Source: Fodinisporobacter ferrooxydans (GTDB lineage Bacteria; Bacillota; Bacilli; Tumebacillales; MYW30-H2). From it: a stretch of 64,000 bases of DNA. The translations under genes and the position numbers were made by a program. The notes under the pieces are model-generated. The model did not search any database and was not told where the DNA came from. It saw only the letters and a program-made list of their open reading frames with translations. The DNA lies in contig NZ_CP089291.1 of the NCBI RefSeq assembly GCF_022818495.1, positions 4,295,501 to 4,359,500 of the forward strand, given 5' to 3'. Positions 35,579 through 44,977 of this stretch are shown here, piece by piece; position 1 is the first letter of the stretch; the number at the start of each line of letters is the position of its first letter.

Positions 35579-37714
35579 ATGAAATGTCAAAACTGCAAAC
35601 AAAACCCTGCAACAATTGAAATGCAAATGAACATCAACGGAAAAACAACACATGCAAAGCTATGTCAAACATGCTATAGAAACATGGGAACATCGTTGCA
35701 AACACGGTCCCTCTTCGATGCGTTTTTTCCGATGTTCAATCAAATGAACCAAGCCAAATCCTTTGGTTCTATGGGAAATCCAAATATCTCGGTAGCCGAG
35801 CAAACATCGAGAGGATCTGGCGTTCTAGATCAATTAGGCAAGAATATCAGCGCAGAAGCACAAGCAAACCACATCGATCCGGTCATCGGCAGAGATCGTG
35901 AAATTGAACAAGTCATCGAAATTCTCAGCAGACGCAATAAAAACAATCCGGTTCTGATCGGTGAGCCCGGCGTGGGAAAAACAGCCATTGCAGAAGGGTT
36001 GGCGCTAAAAATTGCGAATGCTGAAGTTCCTGCAAAACTCTTGAATAAAACCGTCTACACGCTGGATGTGGCAACATTGGTTGCCGGCACCGGCATTCGC
36101 GGACAATTTGAGGAAAAAATGAAAGCAATCATTGAGGAACTTCAGGATCGCAGCGATATTCTCTTATTCATCGATGAAATTCATCTGCTTGTGGGCGCGG
36201 GGAAAGCGGAAGGTTCGATGGATGCGGGAAATATTTTAAAACCGGCCCTCGCGCGCGGCGAGTTGCAATTGATTGGCGCAACCACATTAAAAGAATACCG
36301 GCAAATTGAAAAAGATGCCGCACTGGAACGGCGTTTTCAACCGGTGATGGTGGACGAACCGACAAACGAAGAAGCAATTGAAATTCTAAAAGGATTGCAA
36401 GACAAGTACGAGCAATACCACAACATTCGCTACAGCGATGAAGCGATTCAAGCATGTGTCACATTATCAAAACGTTACATTCAAGATCGCTTTCTCCCGG
36501 ACAAAGCGATCGATCTGATGGATCAGGCAGGCGCCAGAAAAAGTTTGGATGCACAAAGCGGCAGCACAACAGAATTAGAATCGAAATTGCAGCAAGTGCG
36601 CACTTTGAAACAGCAAGCAACGGCGGAAGAAAAGTATGAAAAAGCCGCTGAATTGCGTGATCAGGAATGGAAGTTGGAAAAAGAACTCGCACACGCCAAA
36701 GAACACGACACCGCCATTGTGCAAGTCGAAGACATCCAATGGATCATCGAGAAAAAGACCGGCATACCTGTAAGAAAATTGCAGCGAGCGGAACAAAATA
36801 AAATGAAACATTTGCAGGAATCCCTCGCAGCAAAAGTCATCGGTCAAGACCAGGCAGTGGAAAAAGTGGCAAAAGCGATCCGCCGCAATCGTACCGGGCT
36901 CGTATCAAAATCCCGACCGATCGCATCCTTTCTTTTTGTCGGACCGACCGGAGTTGGGAAAACAGAGTTGGCAAAATGCCTGGCGGAAGAAATGTTCGGC
37001 TCGAAAGATGCCATGATTCGCCTCGATATGAGCGAATATATGGAAAAACACAGCGTCTCCAAAATCATTGGCGCGCCTCCGGGATATGTCGGTTTCGATG
37101 AAGCCGGCCAACTGACAGAGCGAATTCGCCGCAATCCGTACGCAATTCTGCTGATTGACGAAGTAGAAAAAGCACACCCGGATGTTTTGCACCTTTTCCT
37201 GCAAATTCTTGAAGACGGCCGATTAACAGACAGTCAAGGCAAAACGGTAAGTTTTAAAGACACTGTCATTATCATGACATCCAATGCAGGCGCGACAGAC
37301 GGGAAGAAAATCGCGATCGGTTTTGATGCAAGGGAAGAAGACGATCGGGATGCTTTGCTGGAACAATTGGGCCAATATTTCCGGCCGGAGTTTCTCAATC
37401 GATTTGACGCGATCCTATCTTTCAACCGATTGACGAAAGAACATCTCGTACGAATTGTGGATCTCATGTTAAACGATCTGATTCGACAAACGGCAGAACA
37501 GGGATTGACTGTCACAGTTTCAGAAGCGGCAAAAGAAAAACTGGCAGAACTCGGTTACCATCCCGCATTCGGCGCACGTCCGTTGCGGCGTACCATACAG
37601 GAATTTGTGGAAGATGGAATTTCCGACGTTTTATTAGATGAGGAATCTGTCAAGCATATCGAGGTTCTGGTAGAAAACAATCAAATTACCGTGAAACACA
37701 AACAGTCGGCATAA
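35579..37714 (+). CDS. clpE: ATP-dependent Clp protease ATPase ClpE
   Basis: A Hsp100 unfoldase that partners ClpP and destroys aggregated proteins after heat stress. 711 residues. The N-terminal zinc finger that defines ClpE is present (Cys3, Cys6, Cys29, Cys32). First AAA domain with Walker A GEPGVGKT at 128-135 and LLFIDEIH; a UVR motif in the linker ([20 protein letters not shown]); second AAA domain with [23 protein letters not shown] and [16 protein letters not shown]. The ATG at 35579 follows AAGGAGG; the in-frame upstream extension to 35321 is only the promoter and leader. It is preceded by two CtsR boxes. Confidence 0.96.
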   Translation: MKCQNCKQNPATIEMQMNINGKTTHAKLCQTCYRNMGTSLQTRSLFDAFFPMFNQMNQAKSFGSMGNPNISVAEQTSRGSGVLDQLGKNISAEAQANHIDPVIGRDREIEQVIEILSRRNKNNPVLIGEPGVGKTAIAEGLALKIANAEVPAKLLNKTVYTLDVATLVAGTGIRGQFEEKMKAIIEELQDRSDILLFIDEIHLLVGAGKAEGSMDAGNILKPALARGELQLIGATTLKEYRQIEKDAALERRFQPVMVDEPTNEEAIEILKGLQDKYEQYHNIRYSDEAIQACVTLSKRYIQDRFLPDKAIDLMDQAGARKSLDAQSGSTTELESKLQQVRTLKQQATAEEKYEKAAELRDQEWKLEKELAHAKEHDTAIVQVEDIQWIIEKKTGIPVRKLQRAEQNKMKHLQESLAAKVIGQDQAVEKVAKAIRRNRTGLVSKSRPIASFLFVGPTGVGKTELAKCLAEEMFGSKDAMIRLDMSEYMEKHSVSKIIGAPPGYVGFDEAGQLTERIRRNPYAILLIDEVEKAHPDVLHLFLQILEDGRLTDSQGKTVSFKDTVIIMTSNAGATDGKKIAIGFDAREEDDRDALLEQLGQYFRPEFLNRFDAILSFNRLTKEHLVRIVDLMLNDLIRQTAEQGLTVTVSEAAKEKLAELGYHPAFGARPLRRTIQEFVEDGISDVLLDEESVKHIEVLVENNQITVKHKQSA

Positions 37715-37771
37715 GTAGGTGCAAATCCATACCAAGAGGATAAAAGCCGATATAAGCCGGACTAAATAAAT

Positions 37772-37838
37772 GGGGATTCGAGACCCAGACTGCAGACAAA
37801 CGTCTTGTGAAGCTTGGGTCAGAATCCCCTTTTTTTAA
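37772..37838 (+). terminator. Terminator of clpE
   Basis: A long stem (GGGGATTC and GACCCA pair with TGGGTC and GAATCCCC) followed by seven T. Confidence 0.85.
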
Positions 37839-37910
37839 TTTTTGCATATTCATGTACGATTTTTGCATATGCTCATGCACGCGAAACATGCTGAATCCGT
37901 ATGATGACAC

Positions 37911-38699
37911 TTACTCCTGTGCTGATGCCAAACGAAATCCCCGATAACCAAGGCGCTCCGAAATTTGATAAGCCGTTTGCGTCACGAAGGGAACCATTTC
38001 CTGCAACCGATCGTGTGTCATGCGAAAACTTGGCCCGGAAACGCTGATTGCAGCAACCACTTTGTTATTGTAATCCCAAATCGGCGCTGCCACACAACAC
38101 ACTTCAATTTCATTTTCTTCAATATCAAGCGCATAGCCGAGCTTCCTCGTCTCGTCCAAAGCATCCAGCAATTGGTTGCGATCCGTAATCGTATACGGTG
38201 TAATCGGTTTCAAACCATAACGATCGATGATGGCGACTGCCTCGGACGGAGGCAAAAAAGCCAAAATGGCTTTCCCGAGACCTGTGCCATGGACGGGTAC
38301 CCGCTTGCCAACCCGTGAATGCATGCGCGTCGTATTGCTGCTTTCCACTTTATCGATATACACAATTTCTCCATGATCGAGCACTGCCAAATGAACCACT
38401 TCGTTGGATTCCATTGCCAATTTATGCAAAAACGGAGCAGACTCCCGCCGCAAATCGATCCCGGTCAGAAGCTTCATTCCCAAATCAAGCACACGATACC
38501 CCAATTTATATTTTCCGGTCCCAGGATCCTGTTCAATATAACCGCGAGCAGCTAGTGTATTCAAAAGCCGATGCACAGTACTTTTGTACATCCCGACTTT
38601 TTCGGCCAATTCGGTAATGCCGACGCCATCCTCGTAATCACTGATGATTTCCATCAGCATACATGCTTTATCTACAGATTTTACCGTATATTCTTCCAT
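37911..38699 (-). CDS. IclR-family transcriptional regulator
   Basis: 262 residues: N-terminal winged helix (GITELAEKVGMYKSTVHRLL, residues about 28-47) and C-terminal effector-binding domain (VHLAVLDHGEIVYIDKVES, GKAILAFLPPSE, ISVSGPSFRM). The ATG at 38699 follows a G-run; the longer frame from 38768 is unlikely. It lies at the downstream end of the minus-strand catabolic block, after the terminator of the isomerase operon, and is the best candidate for the factor that binds the shared AGAAC-N3-GTTCT operators at 44.9, 51.15 and 58.55 kb. IclR proteins often sense hydroxy or oxo acids such as glyoxylate and pyruvate. Target and effector are inference. Confidence 0.9.
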   Translation of the reverse strand: MEEYTVKSVDKACMLMEIISDYEDGVGITELAEKVGMYKSTVHRLLNTLAARGYIEQDPGTGKYKLGYRVLDLGMKLLTGIDLRRESAPFLHKLAMESNEVVHLAVLDHGEIVYIDKVESSNTTRMHSRVGKRVPVHGTGLGKAILAFLPPSEAVAIIDRYGLKPITPYTITDRNQLLDALDETRKLGYALDIEENEIEVCCVAAPIWDYNNKVVAAISVSGPSFRMTHDRLQEMVPFVTQTAYQISERLGYRGFRLASAQE

Positions 38700-38828
38700 T
38701 TTGCCCCCCCTATCCTGTCCGTGCCGTATTTCCAACTTCCTGCGCAGGCTGCCGGCGCTATCGTCCATACGGAATTTGGCGGTCCGGCCTGCTGTTTTAT
38801 CTATCCTATGGATGTAGACTGTATCGAA

Positions 38829-38861
38829 GTAAAAGATAGGGACGGCAACAAAGACCGTCCC
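38829..38861 (-). terminator. Terminator after the isomerase gene
   Basis: A 7-bp stem (GGGACGG at 38839-38845, CCGTCCC at 38855-38861), then TATCTTTTACTT on the minus strand. It ends the transketolase-to-isomerase operon before the IclR gene. Confidence 0.7.
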
Positions 38862-38895
38862 TCATGCATTCATCCGACTTGTCATGGCAATTTTT

Positions 38896-39807
38896 TCAGA
38901 CTCTTTGCCATGCGGTGCGCAGTGTTCGTTTTGCTTGAGCAATAATCGCTTGTGACGATTCTCCCGGTGCCGGTTTGATTTCAAACGCCAGTACGCGATC
39001 TGCTCCTTCCGCCAAATAACCAATATCAAGCAATGCACGGAGATATTCAGTTAATTCAGGAACATCGATCTCTCCACCATTATACCCAAAACGAGGATGT
39101 GTGTCTCCATATAAAGGATCATTTTTATCACGAATCACGCAGTTCCCCATATGTGCGTGATTGAGATAATCACGCGTGGTTGTCAGTGCTTTTGCCGGCG
39201 ATTCCCCCTGCATCGGCAGATGGCTGAGATCGACCATAAGTCCAAATGCAGGATCTACTTTTCTGACTTCCTGAGCGACTTCCACAGCCAATCGGGTAGG
39301 ACCGATCAAACAGCACTTATCTGTCACATGGTCGAATAATTCCAGGGAAAGCTGCAAATTGCCTTTGGAACGGGCATATCGGCAAAGTTCCTGAATGGAA
39401 TCGATCAAATATCCAATCGCTTTTTCTCTGTATTCCTCCCCCGGATCTCTGCCGGAAAGAAAGCCAAGTTTGCCTGCTCCGATCTGGCAGGCCTGATCAA
39501 TCCCTTCTTTGACAAGCGCAATAGCACGACTCCGCTCTTCCGCATCCAACGCATTCAAATTTCCTTTATTGCCCAAAAGAATCGGTTGCGCCCCAAACCC
39601 CACAGCTACTCCGGCACTTTCGAATAATTGCCGCGCTTGTATCGCTGTCTCTTCATCCGGTGCCGATGTCACTTCAATTCCGCCAAAAAAATCATCTTCG
39701 ATAATGGCCGAAATGGACCGTAAATACTCTTCACTGGATTTCGCATTTGGATATGCCATAAAATGCACGATACCGACGCGCATAAAATCATGTAAACTTT
39801 GCCGCAT
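38896..39807 (-). CDS. Xylose-isomerase-like TIM barrel sugar isomerase/epimerase
   Basis: 303 residues with the AP-endonuclease-2/xylose isomerase TIM-barrel fold (PF01261 type). Probable metal ligands are in LSLELFDHV (Glu), MVDLSHLPM (Asp, His), AHMGNC (His) and LAFEIKP (Glu). Members of the family include hydroxypyruvate isomerase (Hyi) and 2-oxo-tetronate isomerase (OtnI). Its partners are a carboligase-type TPP enzyme and a DUF1537 kinase, which fit either role. The start at 39807 follows GGGGAGG; the TPP enzyme stops 17 bases upstream, so they are co-transcribed. Confidence 0.8.
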   Translation of the reverse strand: MRQSLHDFMRVGIVHFMAYPNAKSSEEYLRSISAIIEDDFFGGIEVTSAPDEETAIQARQLFESAGVAVGFGAQPILLGNKGNLNALDAEERSRAIALVKEGIDQACQIGAGKLGFLSGRDPGEEYREKAIGYLIDSIQELCRYARSKGNLQLSLELFDHVTDKCCLIGPTRLAVEVAQEVRKVDPAFGLMVDLSHLPMQGESPAKALTTTRDYLNHAHMGNCVIRDKNDPLYGDTHPRFGYNGGEIDVPELTEYLRALLDIGYLAEGADRVLAFEIKPAPGESSQAIIAQAKRTLRTAWQRV

Positions 39808-39824
39808 GTTCTGCTGCCTCCCCT

Positions 39825-41558
39825 TTATACCGTCTCTACTACACCTGCGATGGAACCGTTGTTGGACATGGAGCAAACTGCCTTTTCATCGACCAAAACT
39901 TCAATCAAATACGGTTTGCCAGATGCCGCCGCACGCTCGAGCGCACCTTGAATTTCATCATAATGTGTAACAAGCTCTGCTTCGACTCCCATCCCTTTTG
40001 CCGTAGAAACAAAGTCGATTCCGCGGTCATGGCCAAATTCCTCATTGTGATAAATCAAATCGGTAGAGATGGCCCGTTCCGCATAGTACCAGTTCTGTTG
40101 CTGGCGAATCAGGCCCAGCAAGGAATTATTCAATAAGAAAACAATCACCGGAATGTTATGCTTCGCCGCTGTCGCCAGATCTTGCAGGGACATGCCCAAA
40201 CTGCCATCGCCGACAATATTCACAGATTGCCGTTCCGGATACGCCAGTTTCGCAGCCATTGCCGCACCAAGACCCCAGCCCATCGTGCCGGCACCGCCTG
40301 TAATCAAAAATGTCCGTGGAACAAATGTTTCAAATAATTGTGTGGACCAAATTTGGCTGATCCCGCAATCGTGTGATACAAATGCATCCCGATCCAGGAA
40401 CTTGCGCAGTTCCAAAAGCGCTCGCTGCGGCTTGATCGGCAGTTCATCAAAGTCTTGCTTGCGCGCCATTTCTTTGCGGTCTGCCAGCAGTTTTGCAATC
40501 GTCGGTTTTGCCTCCAGCTCTTCCCAAGACGGCACCGTCTTGCCACTTGCTTTTGCACGGTCGACCATCATGTACAGGAACGCTTTCACATCTGCAGCGA
40601 TTCCCAAATCGATCGGAAAGTATTTGCCCAATTCTTGTTTATCGAGATTTACATGAACGATCGTGCGATTGGCTGTAAAAACTTCAAACGTACCGACGCT
40701 GCGATCGGCAAATCGACCGCCCACGTTGAGGATAAAATCGGATTCCAACAACGTCTGATTCCCCAATGGCGTGTTGCACATCGTCCCCATGCGTCCGGCA
40801 AACAGCGGATGGTCGTTCGGGAATGCATCAATTCCCATCAATGCAGTAACAACCGGCAATTCATACAAAGAAACGAACTCTTCCAGTTCTGCTGTTGCGT
40901 TGGATAATATGACACCACCGCCGACGATCAAAGCAGGTTTCTGCGCACGTTGCAAAAGTGCAATCACTTGATCGATTTCTTGTTCTGTCGGTGTCGGCAA
41001 TTGTTCCGGCTGTTCTTGTGCGATTGCATCAATATCGATTTCAATGACTTGCTTTTGAATATTAAGTGGGAGGTCAAGCAATACAGGTCCTTTTTTGCCT
41101 TTTGTGGCCGTATTCCACATATCGACAAGCCACTCTTCTGTTTTCGCAGCATCGTTCCAAAGATAGACACCTTTACAGACAGGACGTGCCATATCAGTTA
41201 TCGGAGCTTCCTGGAACGCCATTGTGCCGATCATCGGCGTGCTGACTTGACCGGTCATGGCAATCATCGGAATCGAATCCATGTAGGCGCCGTACAACCC
41301 TGTCAAAAGGTTGGTTCCGGCAGGGCCTGACGTAACGGCACAAACACCCGCTTGGCCCGTTGCGCGGGCATATCCATCTGCCATAAACGCAGCTGTCTGT
41401 TCATGGCGTACAACATAGGATGTAATCTTGCTGACTTCCCGAATGGCATCAAATACAGGAAGTATCGCAGCACCGGGAATTCCATAAAGTTGTGTAACAC
41501 CCTTTTTCTCCAAGAAACGAACGATCGCTTCTGCTACCAGCATTTTTTGCTTTGCCAT
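39825..41558 (-). CDS. TPP-dependent carboligase (glyoxylate carboligase/acetolactate synthase family)
   Basis: 577 residues with the three domains of the acetohydroxyacid synthase family. Residues seen: the catalytic Glu in VVRHEQTAAFMADGYARA, the FAD/dimer middle domain, and the TPP-Mg motif GDGSLGMSLQDLATAAKHNIPVIV with NNSLLG. The block GISQIWSTQ and LGLIRQQQNW resembles glyoxylate carboligase (Gcl). E. coli Gcl, however, lacks the Glu of the HEQ motif, so assignment is not settled: tartronate-semialdehyde synthase, acetolactate synthase or another benzaldehyde-lyase-like activity are possible. No small regulatory subunit gene (ilvH/ilvN) is adjacent, which argues against branched-chain synthesis. 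AGGAGG precedes the ATG. Confidence 0.82.
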   Translation of the reverse strand: MAKQKMLVAEAIVRFLEKKGVTQLYGIPGAAILPVFDAIREVSKITSYVVRHEQTAAFMADGYARATGQAGVCAVTSGPAGTNLLTGLYGAYMDSIPMIAMTGQVSTPMIGTMAFQEAPITDMARPVCKGVYLWNDAAKTEEWLVDMWNTATKGKKGPVLLDLPLNIQKQVIEIDIDAIAQEQPEQLPTPTEQEIDQVIALLQRAQKPALIVGGGVILSNATAELEEFVSLYELPVVTALMGIDAFPNDHPLFAGRMGTMCNTPLGNQTLLESDFILNVGGRFADRSVGTFEVFTANRTIVHVNLDKQELGKYFPIDLGIAADVKAFLYMMVDRAKASGKTVPSWEELEAKPTIAKLLADRKEMARKQDFDELPIKPQRALLELRKFLDRDAFVSHDCGISQIWSTQLFETFVPRTFLITGGAGTMGWGLGAAMAAKLAYPERQSVNIVGDGSLGMSLQDLATAAKHNIPVIVFLLNNSLLGLIRQQQNWYYAERAISTDLIYHNEEFGHDRGIDFVSTAKGMGVEAELVTHYDEIQGALERAAASGKPYLIEVLVDEKAVCSMSNNGSIAGVVETV

Positions 41559-41627
41559 TGTAGTATCCTCCTCAACCCCAGTGATCTTCGCGTCGTTTCG
41601 CAGCCAGTCTGGGTACTTGTTTATTTG

Positions 41628-43046
41628 TCAAGCTTGCCGCATTTGCCGATAGGATTGATAGCGTTCAATCAATCTTGCAAGCGCATCTGTATCTCCGACA
41701 TTTCCCGGAAAAACAATATAATGCAAATGCGGCCATTTACTTTCGGAACCGAGTTCCCAAACGGGAACGCCGGGAAGTGCTTGCCCGGCCACCCAGGCTT
41801 GTTGTACCGATAGTCCATCGCTTGCAATCGTATGTGACGTAATTCCGCCTTTTGCTACAAAAAACGCCGGGCGAGTCGGCAGCTCCCGGACTACCTGCAC
41901 AATCGCGTCCATAATCCGCCTGCCGATGTACAAACTTTCCTGCGCCGACTTTGCCTGAACCAGTGTCCGGCTTGTAAAACATACGACATCCTTGCCTGCT
42001 TGCAGCGCTTCCGAAATGGCTCTGATCACCCGCTGAATTTCCCGCTCCCGCTGTTCCTGCAAAAGGGATTCGCTGTGCATTTCTACCTGGACCATTTCAC
42101 ATGTGTCCAGCAATGCCTGCAATTGACTTGTCGTTTTATTGACAAACGACCCGACGAGCACGAGTCCGCCCGTACCTTGCGTACGATCCACTACCCGCTC
42201 CACCGGCAGCGGGTCGATGCGAGTGATTCCGGCATATGCCCGAACAAAGGAAGCGGCTGTCCGGAAGAAAAAACGTTTGCCGCGCTTCCGGCATTCCAGG
42301 CAGGCGAGGGCAACGACTTGCAGATCCGCATCGTCAACCGCATCCACTGCAATGACTTGCTGATTTGTCGCTTGCATCAATGTATCGATCACCGCATCGA
42401 TGCCGGCAGAACGGATTTGCTCCAGAGATAGTACGACAACTGACTGTTGATTGACGGTCGGCCATTTTTCTGCAATCCATCTCGGCAAGTAAGCGGACGT
42501 GAACGGGAACGCCGGATCCTTTGCAAATTCCGTCTGATCTGCCGGCAGATACGCATTGCCTTGTTTGACGTAGTGCGTGCCGTTATAGGTAAACCGCCCA
42601 CCTTCAAAAAACGCCGGTGAAAGGAGGATGCCGTCGATGTCGCCAAAGCGGCTATCGTTGATAAATGGCAGCACGTCTTCCGGAAAATGGCCCCGCAATG
42701 TAGAATCGCTGCGGCTGATCACATGTACCTTGATTTTCAACTCTGCCGCAACTTCCACAATCCTGTCGGCGATTTCCCGATGGATCTCCAGCGCCCGTAC
42801 CGCATCCACGCTGCGCAGATTTGTCAAAATGTATACCAGATGTTCCGGCGCTTCCAACGCTTGCCGGAGTGTCTCCCGATCCCAATTCATTAATGCGCGG
42901 ATTCCGTGCACGGTTTGACACCCGGTCGGATCATCATCCAACACGATGATTTTTTCAGAACGATGTTCCCAATATTGGCGAATCAAATCCATTTGATCTG
43001 TAAGCGAATGTTCGATATACGTCGACCATGGACATTCCTGCATCAT
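41628..43046 (-). CDS. DUF1537 four-carbon acid sugar kinase family protein
   Basis: 472 residues. N-terminal domain motifs: LDDDPTGCQTVHGI and SRSDSTLRGHFPED; C-terminal nucleotide-binding domain with AKGGITSHTIASDGL and LPGVPVWELG. Family members phosphorylate four-carbon acid sugars (OtnK on 3-oxo-tetronate, DtnK and DenK on threonate and erythronate) or 3-oxo-isoapionate (OiaK). The ATG at 43046 is chosen because GAGGGTG lies eight bases upstream; longer forms to 43100 overlap the transketolase gene and lack a signal. It is in one operon with split transketolase, the TPP enzyme and the isomerase, so its substrate is probably an intermediate of the same pathway. Confidence 0.85.
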   Translation of the reverse strand: MMQECPWSTYIEHSLTDQMDLIRQYWEHRSEKIIVLDDDPTGCQTVHGIRALMNWDRETLRQALEAPEHLVYILTNLRSVDAVRALEIHREIADRIVEVAAELKIKVHVISRSDSTLRGHFPEDVLPFINDSRFGDIDGILLSPAFFEGGRFTYNGTHYVKQGNAYLPADQTEFAKDPAFPFTSAYLPRWIAEKWPTVNQQSVVVLSLEQIRSAGIDAVIDTLMQATNQQVIAVDAVDDADLQVVALACLECRKRGKRFFFRTAASFVRAYAGITRIDPLPVERVVDRTQGTGGLVLVGSFVNKTTSQLQALLDTCEMVQVEMHSESLLQEQREREIQRVIRAISEALQAGKDVVCFTSRTLVQAKSAQESLYIGRRIMDAIVQVVRELPTRPAFFVAKGGITSHTIASDGLSVQQAWVAGQALPGVPVWELGSESKWPHLHYIVFPGNVGDTDALARLIERYQSYRQMRQA

Positions 43047-43056
43047 GTACACACCC

Positions 43057-44019
43057 TCACTGACAGGATTCATTTCGAACCGGTTGTTCCACAATTTCAT
43101 GGACCGCCTGGATCACATTGACGGCACGCATTCCCAACAAGTCCAGCAGCTCATCCATTTTTCCGGAGAAACCAAAGCGATCCAAATTGCCGACAGATCG
43201 CATCAGCGTTGGCTGTACGCGCGTCAATCCTTCGGCAACCGCGCCGGTCAAACCACCGACGATGGAGTGTTCTTCGACCGTTACCACCCGTTTCGTCTTG
43301 GCGGCAGATGCGGCGATAGTGTCCAGGTCTAACGGTTTAATCGTCGCACAATGAATCACTTCTGCCGAAATGCCGTCTGCTTGCAGTTGGTCAGCAGCCT
43401 GCAATGCTTCATATAGCAAGATGCCGGTTGAGATAATCGTTACATCTTGCCCTTCGCGCAGGATGCGCGCTTTGCCGATGGCGAACGGATCTTGCTCATT
43501 TGTCACAACAGGTGCAGGGAGTTTCCCGACGCGCAAATATACCGGACCTTCAAATTCCGCTGCCGCTTTCACCGCTTTCTCCATTTCAACCGAATCACAA
43601 GGTACGATCACTGTCATTCTCGGCAATGCCCGCATCAATGCGATATCTTCAAAAGGCAAGTGGGTAGCGCCTTCCTGTGCGGCAGATGTGCCTGCGTTAT
43701 GGCCGACAATTTTCACGTTCAAATTGGAGTAACAGACAGATATCCGCATTTGATCCCAAGCGCGTCCTGTCAAGAAGTTCGCATACGCATTGGCAAAAGG
43801 AATCTTTCCGCCTAATGCGAGGCCGGCTGCAGTACCGACGATATCCTGTTCCGCAATCCCCATGTTGAAAAACCGATCCGGGTACTCTGCGCCAAATAAA
43901 TTGGTCAAGTTCGATTTTGCACAGTCTCCATCGAGAACGACGATCTTATCATTGGTTTTGGCAATTTCAATCAGAGATTTTGCGTACCCTTCCCGCGGTG
44001 CTATTTGGGCAATCGACAT
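43057..44019 (-). CDS. Transketolase, C-terminal (pyrimidine-binding) subunit
   Basis: 320 residues forming the second half of a split transketolase: the pyrimidine-binding domain with FNMGIAEQDIVGTAAGLAL (catalytic Glu) and the C-terminal domain (VVTVEEHSIVGGLTGAVAE). It works only with the N-terminal subunit encoded just upstream. Its ATG abuts the stop of that gene (TAA-ATG), and AAGGAG lies inside the end of it, so translation is coupled. Split transketolases are common in catabolic clusters and some act on unusual ketoses. Phosphate-sugar specificity cannot be read from sequence alone. Confidence 0.92.
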   Translation of the reverse strand: MSIAQIAPREGYAKSLIEIAKTNDKIVVLDGDCAKSNLTNLFGAEYPDRFFNMGIAEQDIVGTAAGLALGGKIPFANAYANFLTGRAWDQMRISVCYSNLNVKIVGHNAGTSAAQEGATHLPFEDIALMRALPRMTVIVPCDSVEMEKAVKAAAEFEGPVYLRVGKLPAPVVTNEQDPFAIGKARILREGQDVTIISTGILLYEALQAADQLQADGISAEVIHCATIKPLDLDTIAASAAKTKRVVTVEEHSIVGGLTGAVAEGLTRVQPTLMRSVGNLDRFGFSGKMDELLDLLGMRAVNVIQAVHEIVEQPVRNESCQ

Positions 44020-44850
44020 TTATACCAACTCCTTCAGCGCAAGTTCAAGTTCTTGTTCATTGGGCGCCAACCCATGCCATTTCGCGTCGTTTTCCATGAA
44101 CGTGACGCCTTTTCCCTTGATCGTATGTGCAATAATAACGCTTGGTTTGCCCTTGACTGCCGCCGCTTCATCAAAAGCGTCATCGATTTGTTGAAAATCA
44201 TGTCCGTCGATCTCGATCACATGCCAGCCAAATGTTGCCCATTTTCCTTTTAGATCGCCCAATGTTTTCACTTGATCTGTCCATGTGTCCAACTGAATCT
44301 TGTTCCAATCGACAATGGCGCAAACATTATCGAGTTTGAAATGTGCTGCTGACATCGCTGCTTCCCATACCTGGCCTTCTTGCAATTCCCCATCGCCGAT
44401 CACGCAGTACGCCCGCCGATTCTTGCCGTCAAGCCTGGCAGCCAAAGCTACGCCGTTGGCCACAGACAGCCCTTGCCCAAGAGAGCCGGAAGAAATATCA
44501 ACGCCGGGTGTATGCTCACTGCCGGGATGTCCCTGAAAACGGCTTTCCGGTTTGCGCAATGTCGCCACGATTTCTTCTGCCGGGAAATAACCCGCTTCCG
44601 CCATTACTGCATACCACCCCGGAGCCGCATGGCCTTTTGAAAGAAATACCATATCCCGCTCTTCCCACTCCGGTTCATTCGGTTTATGATTGAGTTTTTC
44701 CAGATAAAGAACAAGCATAAATTCCATCTGCGAAAACGATCCGCCAGGGTGGCCGCTGCCTGCTTGATGCAACGCACGCAATACGGTGCGGCGCGCCCGT
44801 TTGGCAGCATCCGTCAATTCTCCCTTTCGCTCGTCCGTCAACTTAGCCAT
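44020..44850 (-). CDS. Transketolase, N-terminal (TPP-binding) subunit
   Basis: 276 residues: the diphosphate-binding half of a split transketolase. Seen: HQAGSGHPGGSFSQMEF, SKGHAAPGWYAVMAEAG, SSGSLGQGLSVANGVALA, and the TPP-Mg motif GDGELQEGQVWEAAM with the later DWNKIQ. Together with the next gene it moves two-carbon ketol units between sugars. Transketolases can also use hydroxypyruvate as an irreversible ketol donor. The ATG at 44850 follows GGAGG. It is first gene of the five-gene operon ending in the isomerase; a palindromic operator lies 38 bases upstream. Confidence 0.93.
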   Translation of the reverse strand: MAKLTDERKGELTDAAKRARRTVLRALHQAGSGHPGGSFSQMEFMLVLYLEKLNHKPNEPEWEERDMVFLSKGHAAPGWYAVMAEAGYFPAEEIVATLRKPESRFQGHPGSEHTPGVDISSGSLGQGLSVANGVALAARLDGKNRRAYCVIGDGELQEGQVWEAAMSAAHFKLDNVCAIVDWNKIQLDTWTDQVKTLGDLKGKWATFGWHVIEIDGHDFQQIDDAFDEAAAVKGKPSVIIAHTIKGKGVTFMENDAKWHGLAPNEQELELALKELV

Positions 44851-44887
44851 CCAAGAATCCTCCATTCTCCGCATCCAATTTCAATTT

Positions 44888-44929
44888 TTGTTCTGAAATA
44901 CAGAACACTGTTCTATATTTAAAATTATA
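44888..44929 (-). promoter_or_regulatory. Promoter and IclR-like operator of the transketolase operon
   Basis: Minus-strand -10 TATAAT at 44929-44924 (no good -35). Directly downstream, on the plus strand, lies AGAAC-ACT-GTTCT (44902-44914) with a further TTCT half-site at 44891-44894. The arrangement aligns base for base with the site at 51137-51163 in front of the permease gene. The operator covers the expected start of transcription, suggesting repression. Confidence 0.6.
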
Positions 44930-44977
44930 CATCGATTTTTCCATTCTGAATAGAGCAATGGGAATATTTTTTCGGTT

